Shown one piece after another: positions 16,916-25,085 of a stretch of 64,000 nt of DNA. The translations under genes were made by a program, and so were the position numbers. The notes below the pieces were generated by a model. The model did no database searches, was not told the origin of the DNA, and saw nothing but the letters and a program-made list of their open reading frames with translations. This stretch comes from Flavihumibacter solisilvae (GTDB lineage: Bacteria > Bacteroidota > Bacteroidia > Chitinophagales > Chitinophagaceae): contig NZ_JSVC01000006.1 in assembly GCF_000814475.1 (NCBI RefSeq), positions 1 through 64,000 on the forward strand, given 5' to 3'. The first letter of the stretch is position 1; each line of letters starts with the position of its first letter.

Positions 16916-18430
16916 TCAGGACTGCTGCAGGAGCTGGGTAAACTTCAATACAATGAATTCTGCCGGCCGCGCAACAGCCATGCCTATCTCCACATTCATC
17001 CTGCCTTCGAGAATGTCGAGCGATGTCATAGTAGTTCCTAATCCAACTTTTACGTAAAAGGCCTGTTCGGGTTTAACTCCGGCCAACGCGCCTTCGCGCC
17101 ATTTGAGAAACAGGTAATTCTCGATCATGGACTGCACCTTCACCCAGGTATCGATGGTATTGGGTTCAAAAACTGCCCACTGGCATGATTTCTTCACTGA
17201 CTCCTCTACCATGTTAAAGAACCTGCGCACACTGATGTATTTCCACTCATTGTCGTTACCATTCAATGTACGTGCACCCCAAACCAATGTCCCGAATCCT
17301 GGGAAAGTGCGGATTACGTTAATTGACTTCCCGGAGTTCGGGTCAACATTCAGGTTCTCCTGCTCGCGGTTGGAAATGGCGAGGTTGGGACCGAGTGTTG
17401 CCAGTACAGATTCATTCGCTGGTGATTTCCAGACGCCTTTCGTGTTGTCTACCCGGGTATATAAGCCTGCCATAGCTGGTGAAGGCGGCAATACAACCCA
17501 CAATTTTCCGAGTGCGGAAACAATAGTATTATATAAAGCAGACCCTTCGAGGTCCTTAATTTTCTTGCCTTTCACAGATGCCGGACCTTCTTTCACGGTC
17601 ACTTTATCAAGCAGGTAATTGTATGCGTATGCTGTTACCAGGTTTGGATAATACGCTGCGGCATATCGGTTTTCCAGAACTGTCATCGTAGCATCGCGAA
17701 TCCATTTTACATCGGTATCAATGTCACCATTCGGATCTTTTGAACTCTTGGGAGAAACATAAAAAGGATCAATAAGCGCAAAGCGATCCCTTAGTTTCGG
17801 ATCGGAAGCCTGTTTGATCATTGCCTGTACTACCAGGTTATAACCGGCAGGAGGTACCGGGGCAACGGGTGGTGCCGGTGGTGCTGGCTGTACCGGGTAT
17901 GTCGCAGCTGGATCGTCAATCTTACTCGCTTCCGGAACCACCAACAGGGTAACTTCGTCTATATCTTCGATCGCCTTTAGTCCATCGGTCAACTTCGCTG
18001 CAACTGGTGCACCAGCCGCTTTATAATCGCCTACAGATACTACAAAACAAACTCCGCCTCCATTGTCGTAAAAATGTTTGATAGAATAGTACAAATTGAA
18101 TTTAGACCTGTCTTTCAGGTTATTGGGATTAGTCGGATCAGTTTCCTTAAAAGCCAGGGTCGCTGACATTTTACCATCCGCCGCTTCTGTCACAGTGATG
18201 AATATGCTGTCATCCGTCTCTTCGGCCGCCTTCCCGTAAAATTGCTCGAACTCTGCAACGCTGGTAACCTTATTCGGGATCATGGTCAGATCCCCGGGCG
18301 CAAATCTTTCCGCCTTTTCGGTATAACCGATAAAGGCCGGGATCGCAGTTTCAACCTCGGCGACTGAAGGAGGAAGCGTTGAGATCTCCTGCACGAATAC
18401 GCCTGGTGTACTAAGTTTTAAGACGGCCAT
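16916..18430 (-). CDS. Contractile sheath protein (Afp2/3-like)
   Basis: The protein has 504 aa. The N-terminal arm is LKLSTPGVFVQEISTLPPSV, followed by VETAIPAFIGYTEKA, the classic sheath start. The C-terminal domain contains INVIRTFPGFGTLVWGARTL and NYLFLKWREGALAG, the conserved sheath handshake region. A Pro/Ala-rich insertion at about 178-196 (QPAPPAPPVAPVPPAG) lies in the surface domain. Only one sheath gene is present, unlike afp and pvc clusters, which have several paralogues; single-sheath systems such as AlgoCIS are known. The protein ends FTQLLQQS. Ten bases separate it from the upstream 394-aa gene. Confidence 0.95.
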   Translation of the reverse strand: MAVLKLSTPGVFVQEISTLPPSVAEVETAIPAFIGYTEKAERFAPGDLTMIPNKVTSVAEFEQFYGKAAEETDDSIFITVTEAADGKMSATLAFKETDPTNPNNLKDRSKFNLYYSIKHFYDNGGGVCFVVSVGDYKAAGAPVAAKLTDGLKAIEDIDEVTLLVVPEASKIDDPAATYPVQPAPPAPPVAPVPPAGYNLVVQAMIKQASDPKLRDRFALIDPFYVSPKSSKDPNGDIDTDVKWIRDATMTVLENRYAAAYYPNLVTAYAYNYLLDKVTVKEGPASVKGKKIKDLEGSALYNTIVSALGKLWVVLPPSPAMAGLYTRVDNTKGVWKSPANESVLATLGPNLAISNREQENLNVDPNSGKSINVIRTFPGFGTLVWGARTLNGNDNEWKYISVRRFFNMVEESVKKSCQWAVFEPNTIDTWVKVQSMIENYLFLKWREGALAGVKPEQAFYVKVGLGTTMTSLDILEGRMNVEIGMAVARPAEFIVLKFTQLLQQS

Positions 18431-18440
18431 AAATTTTGAA

Positions 18441-19625
18441 TTAAAGCGTTAAAAAAACATCTGAATAAACAGAAGCTGTATTTGTAGCATTTATTTTAGC
18501 GGTTGTCGGATACGGCAGAAAACCCTTCAGGTCTTTAGGATTTGGCGAACCAAAATCTTTCACAAGGCGAAGATTCAGTACTTGTTTAGGATTGCTGGAG
18601 GAAAAATATATTTCCTGCATGGGAAGCGGCTGCTGTGATTCAAACAGGAAATCATTTTCATTTGCAGAAATTTTCGTGAAGCCAACCTGGGTATCATTCG
18701 TTGCGATGTTCAGGCTGCCCAGGAATGTTGCCCTGTCAGCCGGTGTCATTTTCATGATCTCCTGGTGAAGCGGGCCTTCCGCCAGTATATGAAACGTATA
18801 CCGCCATTTCGTTTTCCTGTTAACAAAGACAATCCTGAAAGCAGGACGCGCGGGAAGCAGTGATTGATCAGCTTCAACGACCCGGTAGTTCGACCCGATC
18901 GAAGGCGACAGGAAGATCTCGATAATTCCGAACACAGGTTCAATGAGATTAGTATTCAGAAGATAGAAGGAATCTGTAACCGCATTGTTGATCAGCAGCT
19001 GGTATTTTCCAGCGGGGCTAGCCGACAGATCAAACAAAAGATCTGTTTCTCCCGCAAAAACATCGATGCTAAATGGGGTTTTAGTCCTGCCCGTCTCAAT
19101 GTGTTTCACCAATACAGTTCCCGGGGTTACGACTGCAGGATGGTGAAACCTGTAATCCGAACCTGCTTTTTTAATAAGGTCATCCGAAGCACTGATCCCT
19201 GTTGACTGGATCGTCAGGTGCAAATTATCAGCCGGAGCAGCGGGGTCGTTTACATCGTTCGCAAGGTAGAAAGCCTGTCCCTTCAATGGCTGAACCGGTA
19301 ATTCTGCGAAATTCAACAGGTCCGGGTTTTTCAACAGCACCTGGAAACAAAGCTTATCGCCCGGCAGTACAGGGAAACGCAGCAAATCATTTCCCGCCCC
19401 ATTCTGCCCATGCGTTCTTGCCAGTACAATAAATCCGCCATTAAAGGGCGTAGTCCTGAACAGCAGGTCTAAACGTTTCATTGTTTCCCAGGTTTCCTTC
19501 GTCGGTATGAACTCAAAATCCGGAACCGGAACCTGCTGTAATTTTGGAGAAATTTTATTCGCGTAATACAGCGATTGTGTGATCACTGAAAACATTGTGC
19601 TGTATCGTATTTGAATTCCTCCCAT
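18441..19625 (-). CDS. Unrecognised eCIS-operon protein, possible cap/collar component
   Basis: The protein has 394 aa from the ATG at 19625, 7 bases after the DUF4255 stop; an ATG at 19595 (MFSVITQSLYYANKISP) is also possible. A start at 19694 would lie inside the upstream gene. I recognise no domain. The N-terminal segment LQQVPVPDFEFIPTKETWET is followed by mostly beta-predicted sequence with many short hydrophobic strands, and the protein ends TASVYSDVFLTL. No signal peptide or transmembrane helix is visible. Its place between the Afp16-type terminator and the sheath suggests a particle-end protein. AlgoCIS has a cap adaptor in addition to the cap, and this could be the counterpart, but that is inference from position only. 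Confidence 0.8.
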   Translation of the reverse strand: MGGIQIRYSTMFSVITQSLYYANKISPKLQQVPVPDFEFIPTKETWETMKRLDLLFRTTPFNGGFIVLARTHGQNGAGNDLLRFPVLPGDKLCFQVLLKNPDLLNFAELPVQPLKGQAFYLANDVNDPAAPADNLHLTIQSTGISASDDLIKKAGSDYRFHHPAVVTPGTVLVKHIETGRTKTPFSIDVFAGETDLLFDLSASPAGKYQLLINNAVTDSFYLLNTNLIEPVFGIIEIFLSPSIGSNYRVVEADQSLLPARPAFRIVFVNRKTKWRYTFHILAEGPLHQEIMKMTPADRATFLGSLNIATNDTQVGFTKISANENDFLFESQQPLPMQEIYFSSSNPKQVLNLRLVKDFGSPNPKDLKGFLPYPTTAKINATNTASVYSDVFLTL

Positions 19626-19632
19626 TGCGAAT

Positions 19633-20232
19633 TCAGTTTTCTTCGAGATTGATTTCTGTAATTGGTTCCACTTTGTGCTGGCTGCGCGTATCAAAGAGTG
19701 TTAGCATATTCATTTTGTACACGACATTTGGGATGTATTTAATCCCTAACATCGCCCACAGGTTGTTTTGTTGTTCAAACGTCATGTTGACCAGCTTGAA
19801 GCTGAGCCTGTCAATAAGTCGCCATGGTTTTTCAATACCATTGTTCATGGAAGGATATTTCCGGGAATCAAAAACGGGGTTGGCCTGGAAGAATGCAATT
19901 ATATCCGACAGGTCATCCAGTGCAGTCCCATAACTGCTACTGTGCGCAAGGAAAAGCAGGAAGAGATCAATTTCAACAGGCGGGTTCAGCATGTATTGTT
20001 CATTGTTCGCACCGGGCATAAAATGTGGACGCTTACCTTCTCTCCGTTCTTCTTCTACTCCCACAAGCATTAAGGTCACATGTTTATTCTCATCCAGGTT
20101 CAGGTTGCCATTTGGCAGAACAATTGAGCGCAAATCAACAACCTGGTCTGTGATATAGGGAACATCCAACTCGCGGTCGATCATATACGCCTCCAGTTCC
20201 TTCTGGACAAATCGTAATGCAGTCCTTATCAT
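19633..20232 (-). CDS. DUF4255/Pvc16_N family tail terminator (Afp16-like)
   Basis: The protein has 199 aa. The opening RTALRFVQKELEAYMIDREL and the central NPPVEIDLFLLFLAHSSSYG are typical of DUF4255 (Pvc16 N-terminal domain) proteins, which cap the distal end of the tube and sheath and fix particle length. The C-terminus (NNLWAMLGIKYIPNVVYKMN) is also conserved-looking. Here it is the first gene of the operon, whereas afp16 is last in Serratia; first place is common in Bacteroidota clusters. No extra C-terminal domain is present. Upstream lies the 228-base divergent intergenic region. Confidence 0.92.
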   Translation of the reverse strand: MIRTALRFVQKELEAYMIDRELDVPYITDQVVDLRSIVLPNGNLNLDENKHVTLMLVGVEEERREGKRPHFMPGANNEQYMLNPPVEIDLFLLFLAHSSSYGTALDDLSDIIAFFQANPVFDSRKYPSMNNGIEKPWRLIDRLSFKLVNMTFEQQNNLWAMLGIKYIPNVVYKMNMLTLFDTRSQHKVEPITEINLEEN

Positions 20233-20460
20233 TATATAAAATTACCATCGCACAAAAGCTTTGTCAATCCTCATTTGGCACAGGGGAGGCATTTATAATT
20301 ACCTACTCATTTATGGGGAGGTTGCGCTAACCATTACCAGTAAGTGGTATAAACGGGATAGCCGGATTTGAAGACAAATTTTCGTATATTAGTGAACTGA
20401 ACTTTCTAATACGACCACCGACCTGACCTGGATTAATTTGTTCATTAAACTTTTACGGTT
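20233..20460. promoter_or_regulatory. Divergent promoter region between eCIS operon and LuxR-type gene
   Basis: This 228-base noncoding gap must hold the promoter of the whole eCIS operon (minus) and that of the regulator (plus). On the minus strand, ATTG (20265-20268) and TAATTTTA (20237-20244), 20 bases apart, resemble a Bacteroidota promoter. The -7 element would place the transcript start almost on the ATG, so this is weak. On the plus strand, TATATTAG near 20377 is a one-mismatch -7 box without a matching -33. No clear operator palindrome was found. Confidence 0.45.
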
Positions 20461-20913
20461 ATGAAGGTCAGTAGCTCACATTTGCTTTCGGATATTGATG
20501 CAATCATTAAAAGGTCCCCCACCCAAAACGGTTCAACGAACCATCATATCCCCTTAAAGCAGATTGATAAAAAATCATTGGAGGTCCGGGTGATCAACCT
20601 GGAAGAGCAGATCGAGCAACTAATCAGCTATATTCATTTTTTATTCCAGTCAACTATCCATACTAACGGGTCTGCGGGAACTGCACATACGACACAGGCT
20701 GATACAACAACTGCTAAAAAAGAGGCGCCGTTATTAACGAAGCGGGAAATTGAAGTATTTAATCTTCTTGCAGAGGGACTATGCGCGAAGGAGATTGCAA
20801 AAAAATTATCCATCAGTGAAAGCACTGTCATCACCCACAAGAAAAACCTGAAGTCCAAGTTTCACGCAAAAAACTCGGTACAGCTCATTTCAAATATATT
20901 AGGCGGAACCTGA
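20461..20913 (+). CDS. LuxR-type helix-turn-helix regulator
   Basis: The protein has 150 aa. The N-terminal 60 residues are polar with a short coiled-coil-like stretch (VRVINLEEQIEQLISYIHFL, about 43-62). The C-terminal 57 residues are a complete LuxR/GerE HTH: LTKREIEVFNLLAEGLCAKE, then KLSISESTVITHKKNLKSKF. There is no receiver or autoinducer domain, so any signal would act through the short N-terminus, through partners, or through expression level. It is transcribed divergently from the eCIS operon with 228 bases between, making it the natural candidate regulator of the particle genes (inference). Confidence 0.88.
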   Translation: MKVSSSHLLSDIDAIIKRSPTQNGSTNHHIPLKQIDKKSLEVRVINLEEQIEQLISYIHFLFQSTIHTNGSAGTAHTTQADTTTAKKEAPLLTKREIEVFNLLAEGLCAKEIAKKLSISESTVITHKKNLKSKFHAKNSVQLISNILGGT

Positions 20914-20963
20914 GTTTCTTTTGTACCGGGCTACTTTGCTCCTTTATATTGTGATACATCTTC

Positions 20964-22442
20964 TTAATTAATATTCTCCTCGCCAAAATTAGCTTCGATC
21001 TCATCGATCATCCTGATTGACTCATCTGAGGGCAATTCCTGCACTTTGCGGAGTTTCTTTTCGATGGCGCGGGTCCTGATGCCTGCTTTGTCGATCACGT
21101 TGCTGGCTTCCTGCAATTTCTTCTGCGTTTTATCGAGGATATCGCCGAATGCAGAGAATTCAGTTTTCACGGCACCCAGCAGGTCCCATACTTCTGAGCT
21201 TCGCTTTTCAATTGCAAGGGTTCGAAATCCCATCTGCAGACTGTTGATCAGGGCACTTAAAGTTGTAGGCCCCGTTATGGTTATCTTATAATCTTTCTGG
21301 ATTGTTTCGAATAATCCCGGTGTTCGCAATACTTCTGCATAGAGGCTCTCGAAGGGAAGGAACATAATACCATATTCAGTTGTATTGGGCGGGTTAATAT
21401 ATTTCTCCTGGATGTCGCGGGCGTTCTTAATGATACCTGCACGGAAGGCTTTACGGAAGAATTCAATTTTATCGTGGTCACCGTCGTCATAGGCTTGCAC
21501 AAGCGATTCATAATCCTCTTTGGGAAACTTGGAATCAATAGGAAGCCAGAGTGATTTTTGGGTGTCCCGACCATTGGGCATTTTGATGGCAAATTCCACC
21601 AGCGCACCAGAGCCCTCCTTAGTCTTGACATTCTTTTCGTATTGGTCATTTGTGAGGAGGTCTTCAAGTATGTTCAAGAGCTGGTATTCTCCCAAAACAC
21701 CGCGTGATTTCACATTCGACATTACCTTCTTGAGATCGCCGACATTGGTGGCGAGGCTCTGCATATCACCAAGGCCTTTATGCACTGCCTCAAGGCGTTC
21801 ACTGACGAATTTAAATGATTCACCCAGGCGTTTCTCCAATGTATCATGGAGCTTCTCATCAACAGTCTTACGCATTTCTTCCAGCTTCTTTTCATTGCTG
21901 TCCTGCATTGTTTTCAATCCCTCCTGCAGCGCAATGTTCATTGCTGCTATTTTCTCCGTAATGGCAGCATTCTGGTTGTCCTGGCTTTTCGTAAGATTGT
22001 TGAAATTTTCACGCTGCCGGTCATTGAAATTCGCGAGCGTGTTTGAAAGGTCTGTTTTGAATGATTCCAGGTTTTCCCTCAACTCCTTCCTGTTGTCCCT
22101 ATTGTGCGAAACTGCGAGTTCCGCGCCTTCTTTCAATTTCTGTTCAATTCTGCTGGTAAGCTGGTCGAGCTTTTCATTAATTGAATTTGTAAACGATGTT
22201 ACAGACCTGCTTATTTCTTCCCTTGCCTGTTGCAGGGCAACACTATTCTCATACCTGTTGGTCGAGATCTCCGATTTAATAGTCGCATCCAACTTGGGAA
22301 ATTCGGAACGGATATGGTCCAGGTAAATTTTTAACTCAACAGAACTGTTATCACCAAAGCGTTGTGAAGCCCTGAAAGAAAAAAACACTGTAATACAAAG
22401 CAACAGCAACACAGCGACCAATAAGATGATTGTCATTGTCAT
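20964..22442 (-). CDS. rmuC: DNA recombination protein RmuC
   Basis: The protein has 492 aa. One N-terminal transmembrane helix (IILLVAVLLLLCITVFFSF) precedes a long coiled coil (about 35-215, many Glu/Lys/Asn heptads such as LENLDSFK-like repeats). It is followed by the RmuC domain with its PD-(D/E)XK-like core: LVEFAIKMPNGRD, then LWLPIDSKFPKEDYESL, and SEVWDLLGAVKTEFSAFG near the end. RmuC limits inversions and other rearrangements at short repeats. The length fits the family. A second ATG two codons later is an equal alternative start. The gene converges on the LuxR-type gene, 50 bases apart. Confidence 0.95.
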   Translation of the reverse strand: MTMTIILLVAVLLLLCITVFFSFRASQRFGDNSSVELKIYLDHIRSEFPKLDATIKSEISTNRYENSVALQQAREEISRSVTSFTNSINEKLDQLTSRIEQKLKEGAELAVSHNRDNRKELRENLESFKTDLSNTLANFNDRQRENFNNLTKSQDNQNAAITEKIAAMNIALQEGLKTMQDSNEKKLEEMRKTVDEKLHDTLEKRLGESFKFVSERLEAVHKGLGDMQSLATNVGDLKKVMSNVKSRGVLGEYQLLNILEDLLTNDQYEKNVKTKEGSGALVEFAIKMPNGRDTQKSLWLPIDSKFPKEDYESLVQAYDDGDHDKIEFFRKAFRAGIIKNARDIQEKYINPPNTTEYGIMFLPFESLYAEVLRTPGLFETIQKDYKITITGPTTLSALINSLQMGFRTLAIEKRSSEVWDLLGAVKTEFSAFGDILDKTQKKLQEASNVIDKAGIRTRAIEKKLRKVQELPSDESIRMIDEIEANFGEENIN

Positions 22443-22459
22443 TTAATATTTAACAAACG

Positions 22460-22467
22460 CAAACATA
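22460..22467 (-). promoter_or_regulatory. Candidate -7 element upstream of rmuC
   Basis: Read on the minus strand the sequence is TATGTTTG, a full match to the Bacteroidota -7 consensus TANNTTTG, ending 17 bases before the rmuC ATG. No TTTG is found 19 bases upstream, so only half of the promoter is supported. Confidence 0.35.
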
Positions 22468-22540
22468 ACAGGAAATTCTTACCTTTCTCTTCCCTTCTAC
22501 CCATATCCTCTCCATAGCTATACAATCCTTACTTTTTTTA

Positions 22541-22774
22541 CCAACTAAAAACTTTGTTGTTACCCGCGATGAAGAGCAGTTGAAGTCAGTCGCCAATTAT
22601 TTTGACTTCATCCTTGACACCGTTTCTGCCGAACATGATTATAATATTTACCTGTCAATGTTAAAAGTAAGAGGCGTGATGGTATGTGTCGGGCTACCTA
22701 CTGCACCGGCTGTTGTACCTCCTGCGAACCTGGTATTTTTCAGATTCGTGATCGAAATGGCGACCTTAAAGTAA
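22541..22774 (+). pseudogene. Relic of a zinc-type alcohol dehydrogenase
   Basis: An open stretch without a proper start reads FVVTRDEEQLKSVANYFDFI, LDTVSAEHDYNIYLSMLK and RGVMVCVGLPTAPAVVPPA. This is the NAD(P)-binding part of YahK/AdhA-type zinc alcohol dehydrogenases, covering roughly 65-75 of about 350 residues. The N-terminal catalytic domain and the C-terminus are missing, and similarity fades before the stop at 22772-22774. The surrounding 345-base gap between rmuC and the radical SAM gene holds nothing else. I read it as a deletion remnant rather than a working small gene. Confidence 0.75.
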
Positions 22775-22787
22775 AAAGGAATGGGGA

Positions 22788-24335
22788 TCAGCTGACAGAT
22801 AATTCAGGCAGACTTGATTTGCGGAGATAATTATTGGGGTCATGCTCAAGGGCAGAATCAGGAAGCCAGGCATTCCATTCGCCAAGGTCGTGCCTGATAA
22901 TGTTACGATAGAAGGAAGGCAATTGAGTTGTTTCGCCCTCGAAGTATTGCCTGAATTGCCTGTCTGTGCTTAGCAGTTTTCTGACTTTTCGGTAAAAGCG
23001 GATCCTGCCATAACCTTCAGAAGACATTGCGCGCATGAGGTTCATCCAGGTACTGGTGTAATTTTTTGAGGCCATGAAGCGACAATATATCGCCTCGGGA
23101 GAAAACGAATATTCTGTGAGGTCGATGACTTTGTCATAGAAGTCGGGCCATTTGTAATTCTTTGGACTTACATTCATGGCAAGGTGATTGTTCAGGAAAT
23201 GAAACGGGAAAGGCAGCACACGACCAGACTGCTGGTATTCCAAATTTGCCTGGGCTGCAGTTCCAAAGGCACTGAGGAGTGAGTAACCGGGAAATGCAGC
23301 GGGACATTTATCAATGAATCTTTTTGTGAGTTCAAAAGGCTCTTCACCTTCATCGCTGTCGAGTCCCAGTACAAAATTCGCCTGTACGTACGGGATATAA
23401 CGGAAGATCGTATTCACATGCTCCGCAACCTGGTATACCTTATCAATTCCGGTTGTCCGGCCGGTACCAGCTTTATAACCAAGCTCGTACCAGGATTCAA
23501 TTCCCGGAAGCATAGCCTCCATACCGTTTGATTTCATTATTTCAAGGTGCTCTTTTGTGAGTATGGAAAGACTGCTCTCTGCAATAAAACGAAAGCTGCC
23601 CGGTGGCGCCGCGGTTCTGATCGCTTCCATGTTCTCGTGGAACTTAACCCCGAAGTTGGGATCATGCCAGACAATAAATGGTTTACGGAATTTTGTAAGC
23701 AGGAATTCCAGGTCTTCCTTTATCTGCCTGCCTTCGACCGCCTGGTAAGGTACAGCCGCATCAATACAAAAGGAACAGGTGTATGGACAACCCATACTCG
23801 CCAGCATTGGCACGATCTTGATAAAGGGGGCTTTGGCCAGCGTCTGCTCAATGAATTTCCAGCGTTGCTTTATACCCGGAAGTGTAACAGGCTGCTTACT
23901 TGCCGATACCTGCTCACCAATCGGGCGCTGCGGCGCATACCTATTCAGGAGATCCGTAATTGTAGTTTTGTGTGTAAAGCCAAGTACATAATCAAAGTAA
24001 CGGGCAGCGTCATCAGCGTAGCAACGGGCATGCGGCCCACCCAAAACAGTTACCGCCCCCCGGCTGCGGAAATAGTTGCTGAGGGCATAGGCAAGCAGGG
24101 CAGCATGCGTAAATGAACTTATAAAAACCAGGTCCATTTTTTGGGAAAAGATCTTTTGCAGATCCTCCCTGCCGGTGAAACAAACGAAAGTAACCTGGTG
24201 CCCCTCTTCTTCGCACCAGGCGGCAACTACCTGGGGCATGATACTCGCCAGGTTGGCGTGCATGATCCTTGCCCAAAGTGTATTGGTAGGACACTTGGCT
24301 ACAAGGTCAATAATCCCAATATTGAGTTTTTCCAT
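22788..24335 (-). CDS. B12-binding-domain radical SAM protein
   Basis: The protein has 515 aa from the ATG at 24335 (MEKLNIGIIDLVAKCP); an upstream ATG at 24443 would add 36 low-complexity residues and is less likely. The N-terminal domain has a Rossmann-like cobalamin-binding layout (VFISSFTHAALLAYALSNYF, then VTVLGGPHARCYADDAARYF), but the DxHxxG signature of base-off B12 binding is not visible. The radical SAM core has CPYTCSFC (Cys at about 183, 187 and 190), the CxxxCxxC motif for the 4Fe-4S cluster. The C-terminal 150 residues are of unknown type. This layout is that of BchE/HpnR-like enzymes. No cluster partner is nearby, so the substrate cannot be inferred. Confidence 0.85.
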   Translation of the reverse strand: MEKLNIGIIDLVAKCPTNTLWARIMHANLASIMPQVVAAWCEEEGHQVTFVCFTGREDLQKIFSQKMDLVFISSFTHAALLAYALSNYFRSRGAVTVLGGPHARCYADDAARYFDYVLGFTHKTTITDLLNRYAPQRPIGEQVSASKQPVTLPGIKQRWKFIEQTLAKAPFIKIVPMLASMGCPYTCSFCIDAAVPYQAVEGRQIKEDLEFLLTKFRKPFIVWHDPNFGVKFHENMEAIRTAAPPGSFRFIAESSLSILTKEHLEIMKSNGMEAMLPGIESWYELGYKAGTGRTTGIDKVYQVAEHVNTIFRYIPYVQANFVLGLDSDEGEEPFELTKRFIDKCPAAFPGYSLLSAFGTAAQANLEYQQSGRVLPFPFHFLNNHLAMNVSPKNYKWPDFYDKVIDLTEYSFSPEAIYCRFMASKNYTSTWMNLMRAMSSEGYGRIRFYRKVRKLLSTDRQFRQYFEGETTQLPSFYRNIIRHDLGEWNAWLPDSALEHDPNNYLRKSSLPELSVS

Positions 24336-24515
24336 TATTTCTGAAGAGAGTTGGACGGAGGAAGAAGTGTTGGTAATACTAAAGTTCCGGGAACCTCCCG
24401 TTCCAACCGTTACACAATTGCCATCAATTCTTACATAATTCACACATTGTTATCGTTGCCAGCAAATAATCATTGCTAACTTTAACATACTGGTCCCCGT
24501 TTCTATCCCGGTTCC

Positions 24516-25073
24516 ATGAAGCTGTTTGTCAAATATATGGTCAGCATCCGCTGCAAAATGCTGGTAAAATCTGAGCTCATTAAACTCGGGCTGCATTTTA
24601 CCACTGTTGAATTAGGTGAAGTTATTGTTGAAGAGATAACACAGGACCAACGGGAAAAACTAAATCGAGCCTTAAAAAAGTCTGGCCTTGAATTGATGGA
24701 TGACAGGAAATCCATGCTCGTGGAGAAGATCAAAAATGTAATTATTGAAATGATCCACCATGCAGATGAACGACCTACAATGAAATTCTCTGCATTCCTG
24801 AGTGACAAGCTTCAATATGATTATACTTACCTCGCCAACCTTTTCTCCGAAGTCCAGGGTACTACTATTGAACATTTCATCATCCTTCACAAAATAGAGA
24901 GAGTTAAAGAGCTGCTGGTCTATGACGGACTTAATCTTACACAGATTGCCGATAAATTACATTACAGCAGTGTTGCACACTTGTCAGCCCAGTTCAAAAA
25001 AACCACGGGATTTACTCCTTCACACTTCAGGAAACTCAAGGAGAAAAGACTGAACAACCTTGAAAACCTTTAA
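24516..25073 (+). CDS. AraC-family regulator with HMA-like N-terminus
   Basis: The protein has 185 aa. The C-terminal 100 residues are an AraC HTH pair (YLANLFSEVQGTTIEHFIIL, then LTQIADKLHYSSVAHLSAQF and GFTPSHFRKLKE). The first 65 residues look like a small ferredoxin-fold heavy-metal-associated domain (KYMVSIRCKMLVKSELIKLG). In the family as I know it this reads MVCxRC; here the first Cys is Ser (SIRC), so the metal site is probably lost. It is followed 12 bases later by the DUF421 gene and may be co-transcribed. A weak promoter-like GTTG, 18 bases, TAACTTTA (24455-24484) precedes it. Confidence 0.88.
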   Translation: MKLFVKYMVSIRCKMLVKSELIKLGLHFTTVELGEVIVEEITQDQREKLNRALKKSGLELMDDRKSMLVEKIKNVIIEMIHHADERPTMKFSAFLSDKLQYDYTYLANLFSEVQGTTIEHFIILHKIERVKELLVYDGLNLTQIADKLHYSSVAHLSAQFKKTTGFTPSHFRKLKEKRLNNLENL

Positions 25074-25085
25074 AAAATTCACCAA

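Noticed and set aside
1-20232. Prophage or type VI secretion system instead of eCIS
   Set aside because: There are no capsid, portal, terminase, lysis or integrase genes, and no TssJ/TssL/TssM membrane complex or ClpV. The Afp15-type AAA+ ATPase, DUF4255 and DUF4157 genes fit eCIS.
20237-20268. ATTG-N20-TAATTTTA as the main eCIS promoter
   Set aside because: Both elements are imperfect, and the predicted transcript would begin at or inside the start codon, so it is kept only as a weak note in the intergenic entry.
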